A DNA stretch of 64,000 nt from CAIWHR01 sp963734085 (GCA_963734085.1 CAVTFT010000013.1:1-64000), one strand, 5' to 3'. Counted from the stretch's first letter, positions 14,656 to 23,520 are shown. The notes: generated from the sequence alone by a model not told the origin. Translations and numbers: made by a program.

Positions 14656-17600
14656 GCGCGCCTCGCGCGCACGATGCGGTACTCCCATGCCGCCGAGCGC
14701 ATCTGCTCGTACACCGTGGATCCGGGCACCGCTAGGAAGTTGTCGATGGCAGCGTCGGCGCCGCCGAATGCCTGCGCCCGCGTCGCCGCCACGGCGTCGC
14801 AGGATGCGAGCACGTTGGGCGTGATGGCCCGATCGTCGACGAGCTTGAAGCGCAGCGAAGTGAGCAGGACACGCACCTCGGCCCACCGCTGCACCGGAAG
14901 CAGGTCCGTGTACAGAAAAGCGCCGTCGCTCTTCAGCACGCGCTTCACTTCCGCGAAGAACGCACGAAGGTTCGGATACGTATGCGACGACTCGATGTTC
15001 GTCACGACATCGAACGACTGGTCCTCGACCGGCAGGTGCTCCGCATCGCCGACCTCGAAGCACACCCTGGCATCCAGATGCGTGCGCCGGCAGAAGGCGA
15101 TCGCCCCCGGGGCCAGGTCGACGCCGGTCGCCTCCGCGTCGAACTTGTCCGCGAGCAACGCAACCGTGCCGCCCCGGCCGCATCCGACATCGAGTACGCG
15201 CCGGCCACGCAGGTCCATGGGGCCGACAAGTTCGTAGGCCAAACGCACCGAGCTCGGATTGAACACGCCGTCCGGCACCTCGAAGCGCGCCTCGTCTCCA
15301 TTGCCCAGGCTCACGTAGCCGTAGTTGAGGAAGAACGATGCGTCGCCGACCCCCGACTGCTCGAGGCGCCGCGTGATGCTGTCGTAGAACTCGCGGAAGC
15401 TCGCCTTCGCGGCCGCAGCGGGCGTGGGGTCGCCCTCGTTCGGCTCGGTTGTCGCCGCGGGCGGTTTGACTTTTTCCACACGCGCCGGCATCGCGCCGCC
15501 ACCGCCGCTTGCCTTCGCCTGATCGATGATCTCCGCGAGCTGGGCGACCGTGGGCGCCTGGAACAAGCGCAGCACGGGCAGCTCGATCTGGAACGCGTCG
15601 CGGATCTCCGACGCCACTTGCACCGCCAGCAGCGAATGCCCACCGAGGTCCAGAAAGCGATCGTGTATGCCGACGGCATCCACGCCGAGCTGCTCGCCCC
15701 AGATCTCCGCGAGCTGCCCCTCAGTGTCTGTGCGCGGTTCCTCGAAGGGCGTCGACAGGTTCGGACGCGGATGACGCGTCGCTCCGGCACCCTTGCGCGG
15801 CGCGTGGTTGTCCTCGTGACGCACCCACGCGCGCAGCCGCGCGTTCAGGTCGTTGCACACCACCAGCGCGTGCGGACCGAAATCGGCACTCAGCAGCCGC
15901 AGGAATGCGTCAGCGCCTTCCGGCGGATAGATCGGGACAGGCATGCCTTCGCTGTGCGCCTCGAGGGCGTTGTCCCAAGCATCCCAGCCGACGCTGAGCC
16001 ACCCGTCACCCCCCTGCATTGCCACCGCGTCGAGCACCGCATTCACGCCGGCGTAAGCCGCAAGCCCTAGTCCGCCGAGGACGCTGGAGATCGAGGAGTG
16101 CAGGATCCATCGCTTCGGCTCGCGGCCGCGCATGAGCTCGATGAGATGGAACAACCCGCGCAGCTTTGGCGAGAACTGGGCCTCGACCACCGATGGGCCC
16201 GTGTCTGCGGCCGACGCAAAGGCCCCGGAATCGATGCGGCCGGCGCCGTGCACGATGACGTCGATGCGGCCGAAGCGCTCGATCGCCACGTCGACCGCGG
16301 ACGCGAGCTGCTCGCGACGGTTGAGGTCCGCGTTGACGATCATGACGTCGTCGCGCTCGGCATGCAGGTGCGCCAGGCGCTTGAGCAGCGCACGCACATT
16401 CGATGGCACCTGCGGATCTTCGGCCTTTGCCGCCCACTGCGCTGGCTCCGGAAGGCTGGCGCGTCCCAGCAGCACGAGCCGTGCGCCGAGGCGGGCGAAC
16501 ATGTGCTCGGCGAGATTGAGCCCGATGTGACCGAGGCCGCCCGTCACGAACACTACCGGGCGCTCCGGGATGCCGAGCGGCGCGCCGATTGAATCGATGA
16601 CGACCTGCTCGTAGCTCGCGATCTTGCGCAGGCCGTCGCGCAGCGCGACGACGGGCTCCGGCGCGCCGGCCGCGAGCTCTGCGAGAATCTGATCGGCCAC
16701 GCGGGCATGCGCATCGACGTCCACGTGCGCAAGGCGCAGCCCAGGATGCTCCTGGGGAATCACTTTCGCCACTCCGAAGCCGAGCGCGCGAGCCGGGTCG
16801 AGCGCTTCACCGGCCGTGATCTTCGCCGTTCCGCGCGCGATCAGCAGCATGGGCAACGGCCGCATTGTCGTCCGGCCACTGAGGGCGGATGCGAGGCGCA
16901 TCGGCGCAAGACACGTCTCTACCGCGGCGACATCGAGGTCCGTATGAGCCGGAGGCATCGCGTTCCAGCAATCGATGACTCCGCCTAGCCGTGTCTCGCT
17001 GCGGCACACGTCGGCGGCGAGCTGGGCGAAATGGTCGCTTTGGCGGGGATCGATGACGTACGTCCCTTCATCCGTGCGCGCGAATGCGCTGCCGCGGCGC
17101 ACGATCACGCTCTTCGTCCCGAGCGTCTTCAGGCACTGTACGATTGCATCGGCCAGTCCCTTGCCGTCGTCGAAGAGGAGAACCAAGCGATCCGACAACG
17201 CCTCGGCGCTTGCATCAGGCAGCGCAGACACGTCCTCCCAGCCCGGCCGGTAGAACCACGACGCGGTGTCGCGCTGCTCGTGCCGCGCGTCGGGAAGCAG
17301 CCCGATCCAGTAGCTACGCCGCTCGAAGGGATAGGTCGGCAACGCAACGCGCTTGCGGCGCTCGCCGTTGTGAAATCCGGTCCAGTCGACGTCGACGCCG
17401 CCCGCCCACAGCGCTCCGAGCGCATTGAACAGGACCTCGGTGTCGGGCCGCTCGTCGTCGGCGCCCGGTAGCGATGCGATGCTATGCGGCGCGGGTCCGT
17501 CGTTGCTGACAGTGAGACCCGAGAACGTCGTCAGCGCGCGGCCCGGGCCGACCTCCAGGAACACCGGATGCTTTTCGATGGGGCTGCCGACGGCCGTCAC

Positions 17601-19979
17601 CGCGCGCAGTGCATCGGCGAATCGAACCGTCGAGCGCAGCTGATCGCTCCAGTAGCGCGCGTGCGTGACGGCGGCATCGGCCCATCGACCCGTCTTTGTC
17701 GACACGAAGGGAAGCGTTGGCGCGGACAGGCGCACACCGGCGACGTGCGCCTCGAACTCACCGAGGATCGGCTCCATCATCGACGAGTGGAAGGCATGCG
17801 ACGTGTGCAGGCGCCGCGTGGCCACCTTGTCCGCGGCAAGCGTGGCTTCCACGCGGTCGATCGCCGCATGCGGGCCGGACAGCACCGCGTATCCGGGCGC
17901 GTTCACCGCGGCGAGCGACACCTCGCCATCGACGAACCGCACAAGCGTGTCAGCGTCCGCCATCACCGACAGCATCGAGCCTCGCGGCATCGAGGCGATC
18001 AGCTGGCCGCGGCGCGCAATCAGGCGCAGCGCGTCGTCGAGCGACATCACGCCGGCGAATGTAGCCGCCACGTACTCGCCGACGCTGTGTCCGATCATCG
18101 CGGCAGGCTGCACGCCCCACGAGCGCCACAGCGCGCCGACTGCGTATTCCACAGTGAACAGCGCCGGCTGCGCCCACTCGGTATGCAGCAGCTGATCCGC
18201 CGCCCGCTTGCGATCGCGCGCACGCGGGAACAGCAAACGCCGCAGGTCCTGGCCCACCAGCGGCGCGAGGACTTCGGCACAGTGGTCGATCGCGCCGCGC
18301 ACGACGGGCTCGGTCGCATACAGCCGCTCCGCCATGCCCGGGTGCTGCGAGCCCTGACCTGGAAACATGAACACGATCGGCCGCGCGGGTCCGGCAACGG
18401 CCGCAGCCGACTGCGCCGCATCGCGCAGCGCGGCGATTGCGCCTGCGACGTCGCCGGACGGCACGACGAGCGCGCGGCGGTGGCGGAACGCGCGTCGGCC
18501 AACGTGCAGCGTGAACGCGACGTCGGCCAGATCGAGGCCCGGATGCGTTTCGAGGTGCGCGGCCAGGCGCTCGTCTACCTGGTCGAGGCTCGTGAGGCTG
18601 CGCGCCGACAGCGTGACAAGCTGCAGCGGCCGGTGCGCCGAAGGAGAGCGATGCGCAGGCGCCTCCTCGACAACAAGGTGCGCATTGGTGCCGCCGACGC
18701 CGAACGAGCTCACGCCCGCGCGGCGCGGCACGCCGTTACGCTCCCACGGTTGCAGATGCGTCGTGACGTAGAACGGGCTTGCTGCGAAGTCGATTGCCGG
18801 GTTCGGTGCGCGGTAGTGGACCGTCGGCGGCACCGCGCCGTGTTCGAGCACGAGGACGGTCTTGATGAGGCCGGCGACGCCGGCCGCGCAGGACAGGTGG
18901 CCGAAGTTCGACTTGACCGAGCCGATCGCGCAGAACGCGCGCCGGTCGGTGCGCTCCTTGAAGACTTCGATCAACGCCGAAAGCTCGATGGGATCACCGA
19001 GGATCGTGCCGGTGCCGTGCGCCTCGATGTACCCGATCGATTCCGGCGACACGCCGGCCGCGGCCTGTGCGGCGCGAATCGCGCTGGCCTGGCCCTGGAA
19101 GCTTGGCGCTGTGTAGCCCGCTTTATCGCTGCCGTCGTTGTTGATGCCCACACCCAGGATCACCGCGCGGACGTTGTCGCCGTCCGCGAGCGCGCGGGAC
19201 AGGCGCTTCAATACGACGACGCCGACGCCGCTCCCCACGATCGTGCCTTGCGCTTCCGCGTCGAACGGGCGGCAATGACCGTCCGGCGAAAGAATGGAGC
19301 CCGGCGTATAGAAGTAACCACCGCGTTGCGGTACGCGAACCGTCACACCGCCCGCCAGCGCCATGTCGCAGCGCTTCGCCTGCAGGCTGTCGCAGGCCAG
19401 CGACACTGCGACCAGGGACGTCGAGCACGTGGTCTGGACGACGACGCTTGGTCCTCTGAGATTGAGCCGGTAGGAAACCTGCGTGCACAGATGGTCCTTG
19501 TCGTTCGTGACCATCAGCTGCATGCCGTCGAGATAGCCGAGTGTTTCGCGATTGAGGTACAGCTGGTAGAGATAAGTGCTTTGCTCGCACCCGCCGAACA
19601 TGCCGATGGCACCCGGATAGGCGCCCGGATCGTAGCCAGCGTCCTCGAGCGCTTCCCAGCTGGTTTCCAGGAACAGTCGGTGCTGCGGGTCCGTCAGCGA
19701 CGCATCACGCGCCGAGAAGCCGAAGAACTCCGCGTCGAATTCGTCGACCCGGCCGAGGACCGGCGCCGCCTTCACATACCCGGGCAGCTGCGCCACGTCG
19801 TCGGGCACGCCCGCGGCGCGCACATCGTCGTCGCCGAGGATCGTGATCGATTCGACGCCACCCGCCAGGTTCGCCCAGTAGCTATCGAGGTCCTCGGCAC
19901 CCGGAAAACGACCCCGCATGCCGATGATGGCGATCGGGTCCGCCTTGCCCGGAACGGGCAGTCCGTTTCCCCGCGGCAT
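14652..19979 (-). CDS. one-module type I polyketide synthase, KS-AT-KR-ACP-methyltransferase (1,775 aa)
   Basis: Domains in order: ketosynthase, residues ~13-440, with Cys185 (QTTCSTS), His321 (EAHGTGT) and His361 (SNFGHL); acyltransferase ~535-835, with Ser632 (IGHSVGEY) and the malonyl-type motif HAFHS at 728-732; linker ending YPFERRSYW; ketoreductase ~1000-1360, with nucleotide loop VTGGLGHIG (1145-1153) and catalytic Lys1272, Ser ~1295, Tyr1309 and Asn1313; acyl carrier ~1415-1485 with Ser1449 (LGGHSLLAV); then an SAM methyltransferase ~1550-1775 with VLDVGCGRGGT (1596-1606). There is no dehydratase, enoylreductase or thioesterase. The predicted chemistry is one malonate extension, reduction to beta-hydroxy, and methylation of carbon or oxygen, with release by another route. 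The gene is coupled to a PPTase and to upstream unrecognised genes. Confidence 0.95.
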   Translation of the reverse strand: MPRGNGLPVPGKADPIAIIGMRGRFPGAEDLDSYWANLAGGVESITILGDDDVRAAGVPDDVAQLPGYVKAAPVLGRVDEFDAEFFGFSARDASLTDPQHRLFLETSWEALEDAGYDPGAYPGAIGMFGGCEQSTYLYQLYLNRETLGYLDGMQLMVTNDKDHLCTQVSYRLNLRGPSVVVQTTCSTSLVAVSLACDSLQAKRCDMALAGGVTVRVPQRGGYFYTPGSILSPDGHCRPFDAEAQGTIVGSGVGVVVLKRLSRALADGDNVRAVILGVGINNDGSDKAGYTAPSFQGQASAIRAAQAAAGVSPESIGYIEAHGTGTILGDPIELSALIEVFKERTDRRAFCAIGSVKSNFGHLSCAAGVAGLIKTVLVLEHGAVPPTVHYRAPNPAIDFAASPFYVTTHLQPWERNGVPRRAGVSSFGVGGTNAHLVVEEAPAHRSPSAHRPLQLVTLSARSLTSLDQVDERLAAHLETHPGLDLADVAFTLHVGRRAFRHRRALVVPSGDVAGAIAALRDAAQSAAAVAGPARPIVFMFPGQGSQHPGMAERLYATEPVVRGAIDHCAEVLAPLVGQDLRRLLFPRARDRKRAADQLLHTEWAQPALFTVEYAVGALWRSWGVQPAAMIGHSVGEYVAATFAGVMSLDDALRLIARRGQLIASMPRGSMLSVMADADTLVRFVDGEVSLAAVNAPGYAVLSGPHAAIDRVEATLAADKVATRRLHTSHAFHSSMMEPILGEFEAHVAGVRLSAPTLPFVSTKTGRWADAAVTHARYWSDQLRSTVRFADALRAVTAVGSPIEKHPVFLEVGPGRALTTFSGLTVSNDGPAPHSIASLPGADDERPDTEVLFNALGALWAGGVDVDWTGFHNGERRKRVALPTYPFERRSYWIGLLPDARHEQRDTASWFYRPGWEDVSALPDASAEALSDRLVLLFDDGKGLADAIVQCLKTLGTKSVIVRRGSAFARTDEGTYVIDPRQSDHFAQLAADVCRSETRLGGVIDCWNAMPPAHTDLDVAAVETCLAPMRLASALSGRTTMRPLPMLLIARGTAKITAGEALDPARALGFGVAKVIPQEHPGLRLAHVDVDAHARVADQILAELAAGAPEPVVALRDGLRKIASYEQVVIDSIGAPLGIPERPVVFVTGGLGHIGLNLAEHMFARLGARLVLLGRASLPEPAQWAAKAEDPQVPSNVRALLKRLAHLHAERDDVMIVNADLNRREQLASAVDVAIERFGRIDVIVHGAGRIDSGAFASAADTGPSVVEAQFSPKLRGLFHLIELMRGREPKRWILHSSISSVLGGLGLAAYAGVNAVLDAVAMQGGDGWLSVGWDAWDNALEAHSEGMPVPIYPPEGADAFLRLLSADFGPHALVVCNDLNARLRAWVRHEDNHAPRKGAGATRHPRPNLSTPFEEPRTDTEGQLAEIWGEQLGVDAVGIHDRFLDLGGHSLLAVQVASEIRDAFQIELPVLRLFQAPTVAQLAEIIDQAKASGGGGAMPARVEKVKPPAATTEPNEGDPTPAAAAKASFREFYDSITRRLEQSGVGDASFFLNYGYVSLGNGDEARFEVPDGVFNPSSVRLAYELVGPMDLRGRRVLDVGCGRGGTVALLADKFDAEATGVDLAPGAIAFCRRTHLDARVCFEVGDAEHLPVEDQSFDVVTNIESSHTYPNLRAFFAEVKRVLKSDGAFLYTDLLPVQRWAEVRVLLTSLRFKLVDDRAITPNVLASCDAVAATRAQAFGGADAAIDNFLAVPGSTVYEQMRSAAWEYRIVRARRA

Positions 19980-19990
19980 GGACGCTGACC

Positions 19991-21013
19991 TTATGCGTAT
20001 TGATCACCCGACGCCGGTGCGCTGGGGACAAGTGTGATTCGTAACGGAACCTCGAGCCGTGGCTCGCCGTGGCCGGTAATGTGCAGCGCGCCGACGTACA
20101 GCGCGTTCGGCGCGTAGTCCGTTTCGTCGAGCGCAAGCGCGAGCTCGAGGCTCGCCTCCTCGAGCGGGGCGAGCTCGAGCTGCGCGGGCGTCAACGAAAA
20201 CCGTGGCGCGAACGACGGACCGATGCCGTCGGCGCGGCGCACCTCGGTGAATCGGTAGCGAATCGTCGCGGGTTCCACACGCGTGTTCGCGATGGAAAAC
20301 GTCGCGGACGCGACGCTGCCCGGCGGGCCGGTGAGATTGAGCGCCATCGCCACCGCCGCGTTCGAGCGCCCCGCGGTGGCGAGCGTGCCCGACAGGAAGT
20401 CCTGCTCGCCGGCTGCTCGCAGATCGTTGAGGTCGGAGAGCAAGTCGAAGTACAGACGTCCCAGCTGCTGCAGATATTCCGGGAAGCGCCGCTCAAGATA
20501 TTCCGACGCCACTGTTTTCAGGCTGTCCGTGGCGATCTGCCCTCCAGCGACGCGATCCAGGAACGCCTTGTACGACGTCGCGATATGCGCGCTCAGACTG
20601 TGGCTGTACTCGGTCAGCTGGCGAAACCAGGCGTTCGCGTCGGTGGGATCCAGTTTCGGAAGCGACGGCGCGGCGGGGACGCCGGGCATAACCGCTTCCG
20701 TCATTTCCTTTGAATACGCCGCCGCGGTTTCGACCAGGCGTGAGAAGAACCGCATCGTCAGCTCGGCGAGCCGTTCCGAATACGCGCTTCCGCGCGCCTG
20801 ATAGAACGCGGCGAGCATGTCCTGCAGCGCGTTCGGCGCGAGCGAGCCGTGCGACATCGCGTCTGCCACGTCGTGATACAGCTGGCCGGTCCGTTCCGAT
20901 TGCTCGGCCGCACGCGCCACGTACTGCGCGTACCACGCGGACCATTTCCCCGCCCATGCCGCGGCCTCGGCGGCGCGGTCGGCGGCGTGGTGGTCAGCAG
21001 CACCCGCAGCCAC
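19991..21013 (-). CDS. unrecognised helical plus beta-sandwich protein of PKS operon (340 aa)
   Basis: The GTG start overlaps the upstream gene by 20 nt, and its stop is 11 nt before the PKS start. Residues ~1-195 are helical and Ala/Tyr/Trp-rich (WAGKWSAWYAQYVARAAEQ, MTRFF-like helices, LGRLYFDLLSDLNDLRAAGEQD), reminiscent of phasin- or PhaE-type amphipathic helices. Residues ~205-335 look like an immunoglobulin-like sandwich (AVAMALNLTGPPGSVAS, RFSLTPAQLELAPLEEASLELAL, YVGALHITGHGEPRLEVPLRI). There is no signal peptide. Phasin-like surface binding is only a guess. The sandwich domain resembles those in the next two upstream genes, so the three may form one assembly. Confidence 0.75.
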   Translation of the reverse strand: MAAGAADHHAADRAAEAAAWAGKWSAWYAQYVARAAEQSERTGQLYHDVADAMSHGSLAPNALQDMLAAFYQARGSAYSERLAELTMRFFSRLVETAAAYSKEMTEAVMPGVPAAPSLPKLDPTDANAWFRQLTEYSHSLSAHIATSYKAFLDRVAGGQIATDSLKTVASEYLERRFPEYLQQLGRLYFDLLSDLNDLRAAGEQDFLSGTLATAGRSNAAVAMALNLTGPPGSVASATFSIANTRVEPATIRYRFTEVRRADGIGPSFAPRFSLTPAQLELAPLEEASLELALALDETDYAPNALYVGALHITGHGEPRLEVPLRITLVPSAPASGDQYA

Positions 21014-21839
21014 AGATCACCCTGAACGGATCGCAGTCGCGCGGCAGGATCGCGATCGCGATGCGGATTGGACGATGGTCGCAACCGACGAGTGTCAGGT
21101 CGGCGGTGACGACCACGCAGCCGTCGACGTCCTTGAGCTCGCGCTGCGTCTCGTGCTCCGGCACCCCCGCGATGTTCCCGTTCGACGTGCCGGGCGCCGA
21201 CGTGACGGCCGCGGGCTCGCGCACGCGCGCCACAATGACGACTTCCTTCTCGCCGCACGGCGGCAGCTTGAAGGTCTTCGGCTCTACGGTCACCGTGTCG
21301 ACTGGTGCCACGCCGCCGCCGCGCATGCGCCACGGGCTCAGCTCGACCGTGATGTCCTTTTCGCGCCGCCGCTCGTTTTCCACGACGATCGGGATCACGC
21401 GCTGCTCGCCCACGCGTGCATAGACGACGAAATCGACCTCGCCGATGCAGCACAAGCATTCGCACGGGTCGCGTCCGCAGTGACGGCACTCGCGCTCGCA
21501 GCAGGCGGGACAGCGGCAACCGTGTGGATGCGGCCGACCCTGACGCACCTCGTGGAACGCATGCATGGGCGGCGCGGTCATCGGCGCTCCGGCGTACTGC
21601 TGCGGACCTCCGTATTGAGGTGCGCCGAGGTACGGAGCGCCGGGGTAAGGCGCGCCGCCGGCGTACTGCGGATACTGCGGATACTGCGGATACATCCATC
21701 CAAGCCAGTCATTAGGCGACGCGCGGAGTAGATCGCCGTAGCTGCGGTCGCGCCATCCCGCCGGAAGATAGCGGTCCAGCAGATCGGAAGCGGTCATGCT
21801 CATCCAGTCGGCCGGCGCATCGGTTGCATAAGTCTTCAC
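20994..21839 (-). CDS. unrecognised Cys-rich protein of PKS operon (281 aa)
   Basis: The start overlaps the previous stop as ATGA. Residues 1-48 are a Trp/Leu-rich N-terminus (MTASDLLDRYLPAGWRDRSYG). Residues ~49-92 are a low-complexity Tyr/Pro/Gly/Gln linker (repeats of PQY, GAPY, GGPQQY). Residues ~98-131 hold 12 Cys and several His (HPHGCRCPACCERECRHCG then RDPCECLCC), a likely metal or disulfide cluster. Residues ~132-281 are a beta-sandwich (VVYARVGEQRVIPIVVENERRREKDITVEL), ending in a second Cys group (VICGCGCC). The sticky linker and Cys clusters resemble self-assembling surface proteins. I know no family with this layout. Confidence 0.75.
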   Translation of the reverse strand: MKTYATDAPADWMSMTASDLLDRYLPAGWRDRSYGDLLRASPNDWLGWMYPQYPQYPQYAGGAPYPGAPYLGAPQYGGPQQYAGAPMTAPPMHAFHEVRQGRPHPHGCRCPACCERECRHCGRDPCECLCCIGEVDFVVYARVGEQRVIPIVVENERRREKDITVELSPWRMRGGGVAPVDTVTVEPKTFKLPPCGEKEVVIVARVREPAAVTSAPGTSNGNIAGVPEHETQRELKDVDGCVVVTADLTLVGCDHRPIRIAIAILPRDCDPFRVICGCGCC

Positions 21840-22723
21840 CTGTGACCTCCTTCCTTCTTGCGCCGTCCGGAGGATTTTCCGGCCGAGCGATGAGTGCCGC
21901 CGCTGGCGGGCTGCTGGTGTGCGACCGCGCGTGGGGGCGCGTCGCGCGCGGGACCGGCGGGTGAGATCACGACGAATTCAAGATCCTTGGTCAGCACGGG
22001 GACTCGCCCGCGGTAGCGACCGTTGGGAGGCAGCTCCTGGGCCAACTTGACCTCGAGCCCAAGCTTCGCGGAATGTCCGGGCGCGAGCTCGAGCGGCGCG
22101 CCGTGCGTGCGCACGGACAGCCGTCCGAGGACGGGACCCTGGGGCGGCAGGACTGCAAGCAGCACGGCCACGAAATCGTCTAGATTGCTGGGAACGTCCC
22201 CCAGCAGTGGCGCGATCACGCCGCGCAGATCGCGCACGTTCGCAACGTCGTCGCGCAAATCGACGTCCGCAATGGGATTGATCGGCAAGGGCACGTTGCC
22301 TTCATTCGTGACGACTATCAGTGTGCGCCACGGCCGGGCGAGGTCGCTCATCACGATGATGCGCTTGGGCTCGACACGCAGCGCGACGGTTTCGGCGACG
22401 TTGAGCACTGCCGCATGCACCTGACCCATGACGTCGAGGTCGACGTGATATTCGCCGGGCGACGTGCTGGGGTCGATGCCGATCACCAGCGGAATCGCGC
22501 GCTCCTCGGCAGCTCGTAGCACGATCGGCGCGAAGGTGTGGCGCTCGGGCACGTGCACCAGGCGGCCGGATCGATCCGAAAAGCCCGCGTCGCGCAGCAC
22601 CACGCTAAACTGCTGCGGATTGCGCAGCCGCACCTGGCCTGCAAGGCGGCGCGGCGGACCTGAAAGCTGGATGGGCTCGTTTTCGGACGCGCCTACGAAC
22701 AGCAGCCGTGCGGCTTCCGCCAT
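21836..22723 (-). CDS. unrecognised beta-sandwich protein of PKS operon (295 aa)
   Basis: The start at 22723 (MAEAARLLFVGASENEPIQL) is 11 nt after the upstream stop; longer in-frame versions would overlap that gene heavily. The protein reads as two immunoglobulin-like sandwiches: residues ~10-120 (LAGQVRLRNPQQFSVVLRDAGF, TFAPIVLRAAEERAIPLVIG, GEYHVDLDVMGQVHAAVLNVAE) and ~125-265 (RTLIVVTNEGNVPLPI, APGHSAKLGLEVKLAQELPPNG). The C-terminal ~30 residues are basic (HRSAGKSSGRRKKEGGHR). There is no signal peptide or membrane span. The strand pattern recalls NEW3 or ASPM-type domains, but I cannot assign a family. Confidence 0.75.
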   Translation of the reverse strand: MAEAARLLFVGASENEPIQLSGPPRRLAGQVRLRNPQQFSVVLRDAGFSDRSGRLVHVPERHTFAPIVLRAAEERAIPLVIGIDPSTSPGEYHVDLDVMGQVHAAVLNVAETVALRVEPKRIIVMSDLARPWRTLIVVTNEGNVPLPINPIADVDLRDDVANVRDLRGVIAPLLGDVPSNLDDFVAVLLAVLPPQGPVLGRLSVRTHGAPLELAPGHSAKLGLEVKLAQELPPNGRYRGRVPVLTKDLEFVVISPAGPARDAPPRAVAHQQPASGGTHRSAGKSSGRRKKEGGHR

Positions 22724-22734
22724 TGCATGACTCG

Positions 22735-23289
22735 TCAGGGGCCGATGCGGATACGCAACCCGCTGCCGTGCGCTTCGTGGGGCTCCGCCTTCGCAGGCAG
22801 CGCCGGCCGGGCGGGAGGCCATGCAGCGCCGGGGCCGCTCACCGCGACCTGCGGCCGCGGAGCCATTTCCTCGATGACGGTTTCCTGCTCGCCCGAGAAG
22901 CTGAACGCCCACATCTCGACGCCGTACAGCGTGAATCCGACCTTGTGACGGTACGGCTGCCGGATACAGACGCTCGGTACCTTGCCGACGTTCATCGTCA
23001 GGCACAGGTCCACAACAGCAGGCTTTAGATCGACGGCGAGACTGCTGTCCGTCTTCAGCGGCTTGACGTCGTACGTGTTGGTATTGGTGGTCGTCAGTGG
23101 CTTGACATCGTACGTGTTCGTGCTCGTCGTCGTGAGCGGCTTAATCTCGAGCGGCTTGATCTCGTAGGTGTTGACGCCCTCCGTCTTGAAGGGCTGAACC
23201 AAGCCCAGCGTGATGCCGGCCTTGATGTCGTTGAGCCCGACGACGTCGACGGTGTTCGTCGAGGTGGAGGTGACGTCGACATCAGCCAT
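22735..23289 (-). CDS. first gene of PKS operon: protein with 13-residue repeats (184 aa)
   Basis: The protein starts MADVDVTSTSTNTVDVVGLNDIKAG. Residues ~36-82 contain degenerate repeats of the form T-(S/N)-T-N-T-Y-D-V-K-P-L-T-T, preceded by a related VNTYEIKPLEIKPL. Two units are nearly identical 39-bp DNA copies (23061-23099 and 23100-23138). Residues ~88-140 are a compact beta domain (DLCLTMNVGKVPSVCIRQPYRHKVG, YGVEMWAFSFSGEQETV). The tail is Pro/Ala-rich. A promoter-like region with an inverted repeat sits just upstream. I do not recognise the family; the strand-forming repeats suggest a fibre or scaffold role (inference). Confidence 0.75.
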   Translation of the reverse strand: MADVDVTSTSTNTVDVVGLNDIKAGITLGLVQPFKTEGVNTYEIKPLEIKPLTTTSTNTYDVKPLTTTNTNTYDVKPLKTDSSLAVDLKPAVVDLCLTMNVGKVPSVCIRQPYRHKVGFTLYGVEMWAFSFSGEQETVIEEMAPRPQVAVSGPGAAWPPARPALPAKAEPHEAHGSGLRIRIGP

Positions 23290-23329
23290 ACGCGCTCCCT
23301 TGGGACTTGCGGACGCAGATTTGGGCTAA

Positions 23330-23362
23330 TGTAGCCTAGACGTCGTGGGCTACACTTGTCAA
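23330..23362 (-). promoter_or_regulatory. candidate promoter/operator of PKS operon
   Basis: Read on the minus strand, TTGACA (23362-23357) matches a -35 box, and TAGGCT (23338-23333) lies 18 bases downstream as a weak -10. A perfect 7-bp inverted repeat, TGTAGCC (23330-23336) and GGCTACA (23348-23354), fills the spacer and overlaps the -10. A repressor bound there would block polymerase. The site is about 45 bases upstream of the first operon gene. Confidence 0.5.
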
Positions 23363-23503
23363 GCGGCTCGGCGTCGTCGGTTTGAGCAGCCGTTTGCGCT
23401 CGAAAAGTCCGATCCGTTTGCGTCTGCGTTTGCGTACCGTGAGGCAGGCGGTAGAGGCGGTTGCTTCGGGGTCCTCGAAGGCAGGTGAGAGGTATTTTGC
23501 GCT

Positions 23504-23520
23504 TGTGCTCCGCAACTATT
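23504..23520 (+). repeat. solo IS-end-like sequence
   Basis: TGTGCTCCGCAACTATT matches the terminal repeat of IS copy B (TGTGCTCCGCAATAATT) at 15 of 17 bases and is followed by TCGATCTGGGAT. No transposase fragment follows, so it is an isolated end left by deletion. The interval 23363-23641 otherwise carries no gene I can support. Confidence 0.5.

Noticed and set aside
14982..16070. 362-codon plus-strand frame opposite the PKS C-terminus
   Set aside because: Shadow of the ACP and methyltransferase coding sequence.
17484..19988. 834-codon open frame antisense to the PKS gene
   Set aside because: It is a GC-driven shadow: Arg/His/Ala-rich, no domain pattern, exactly opposite conserved KS and AT sequence.
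21836..23005. 389-codon version of the double-sandwich protein
   Set aside because: The extension would overlap most of the upstream operon gene in another frame; the start at 22723 fits operon spacing.
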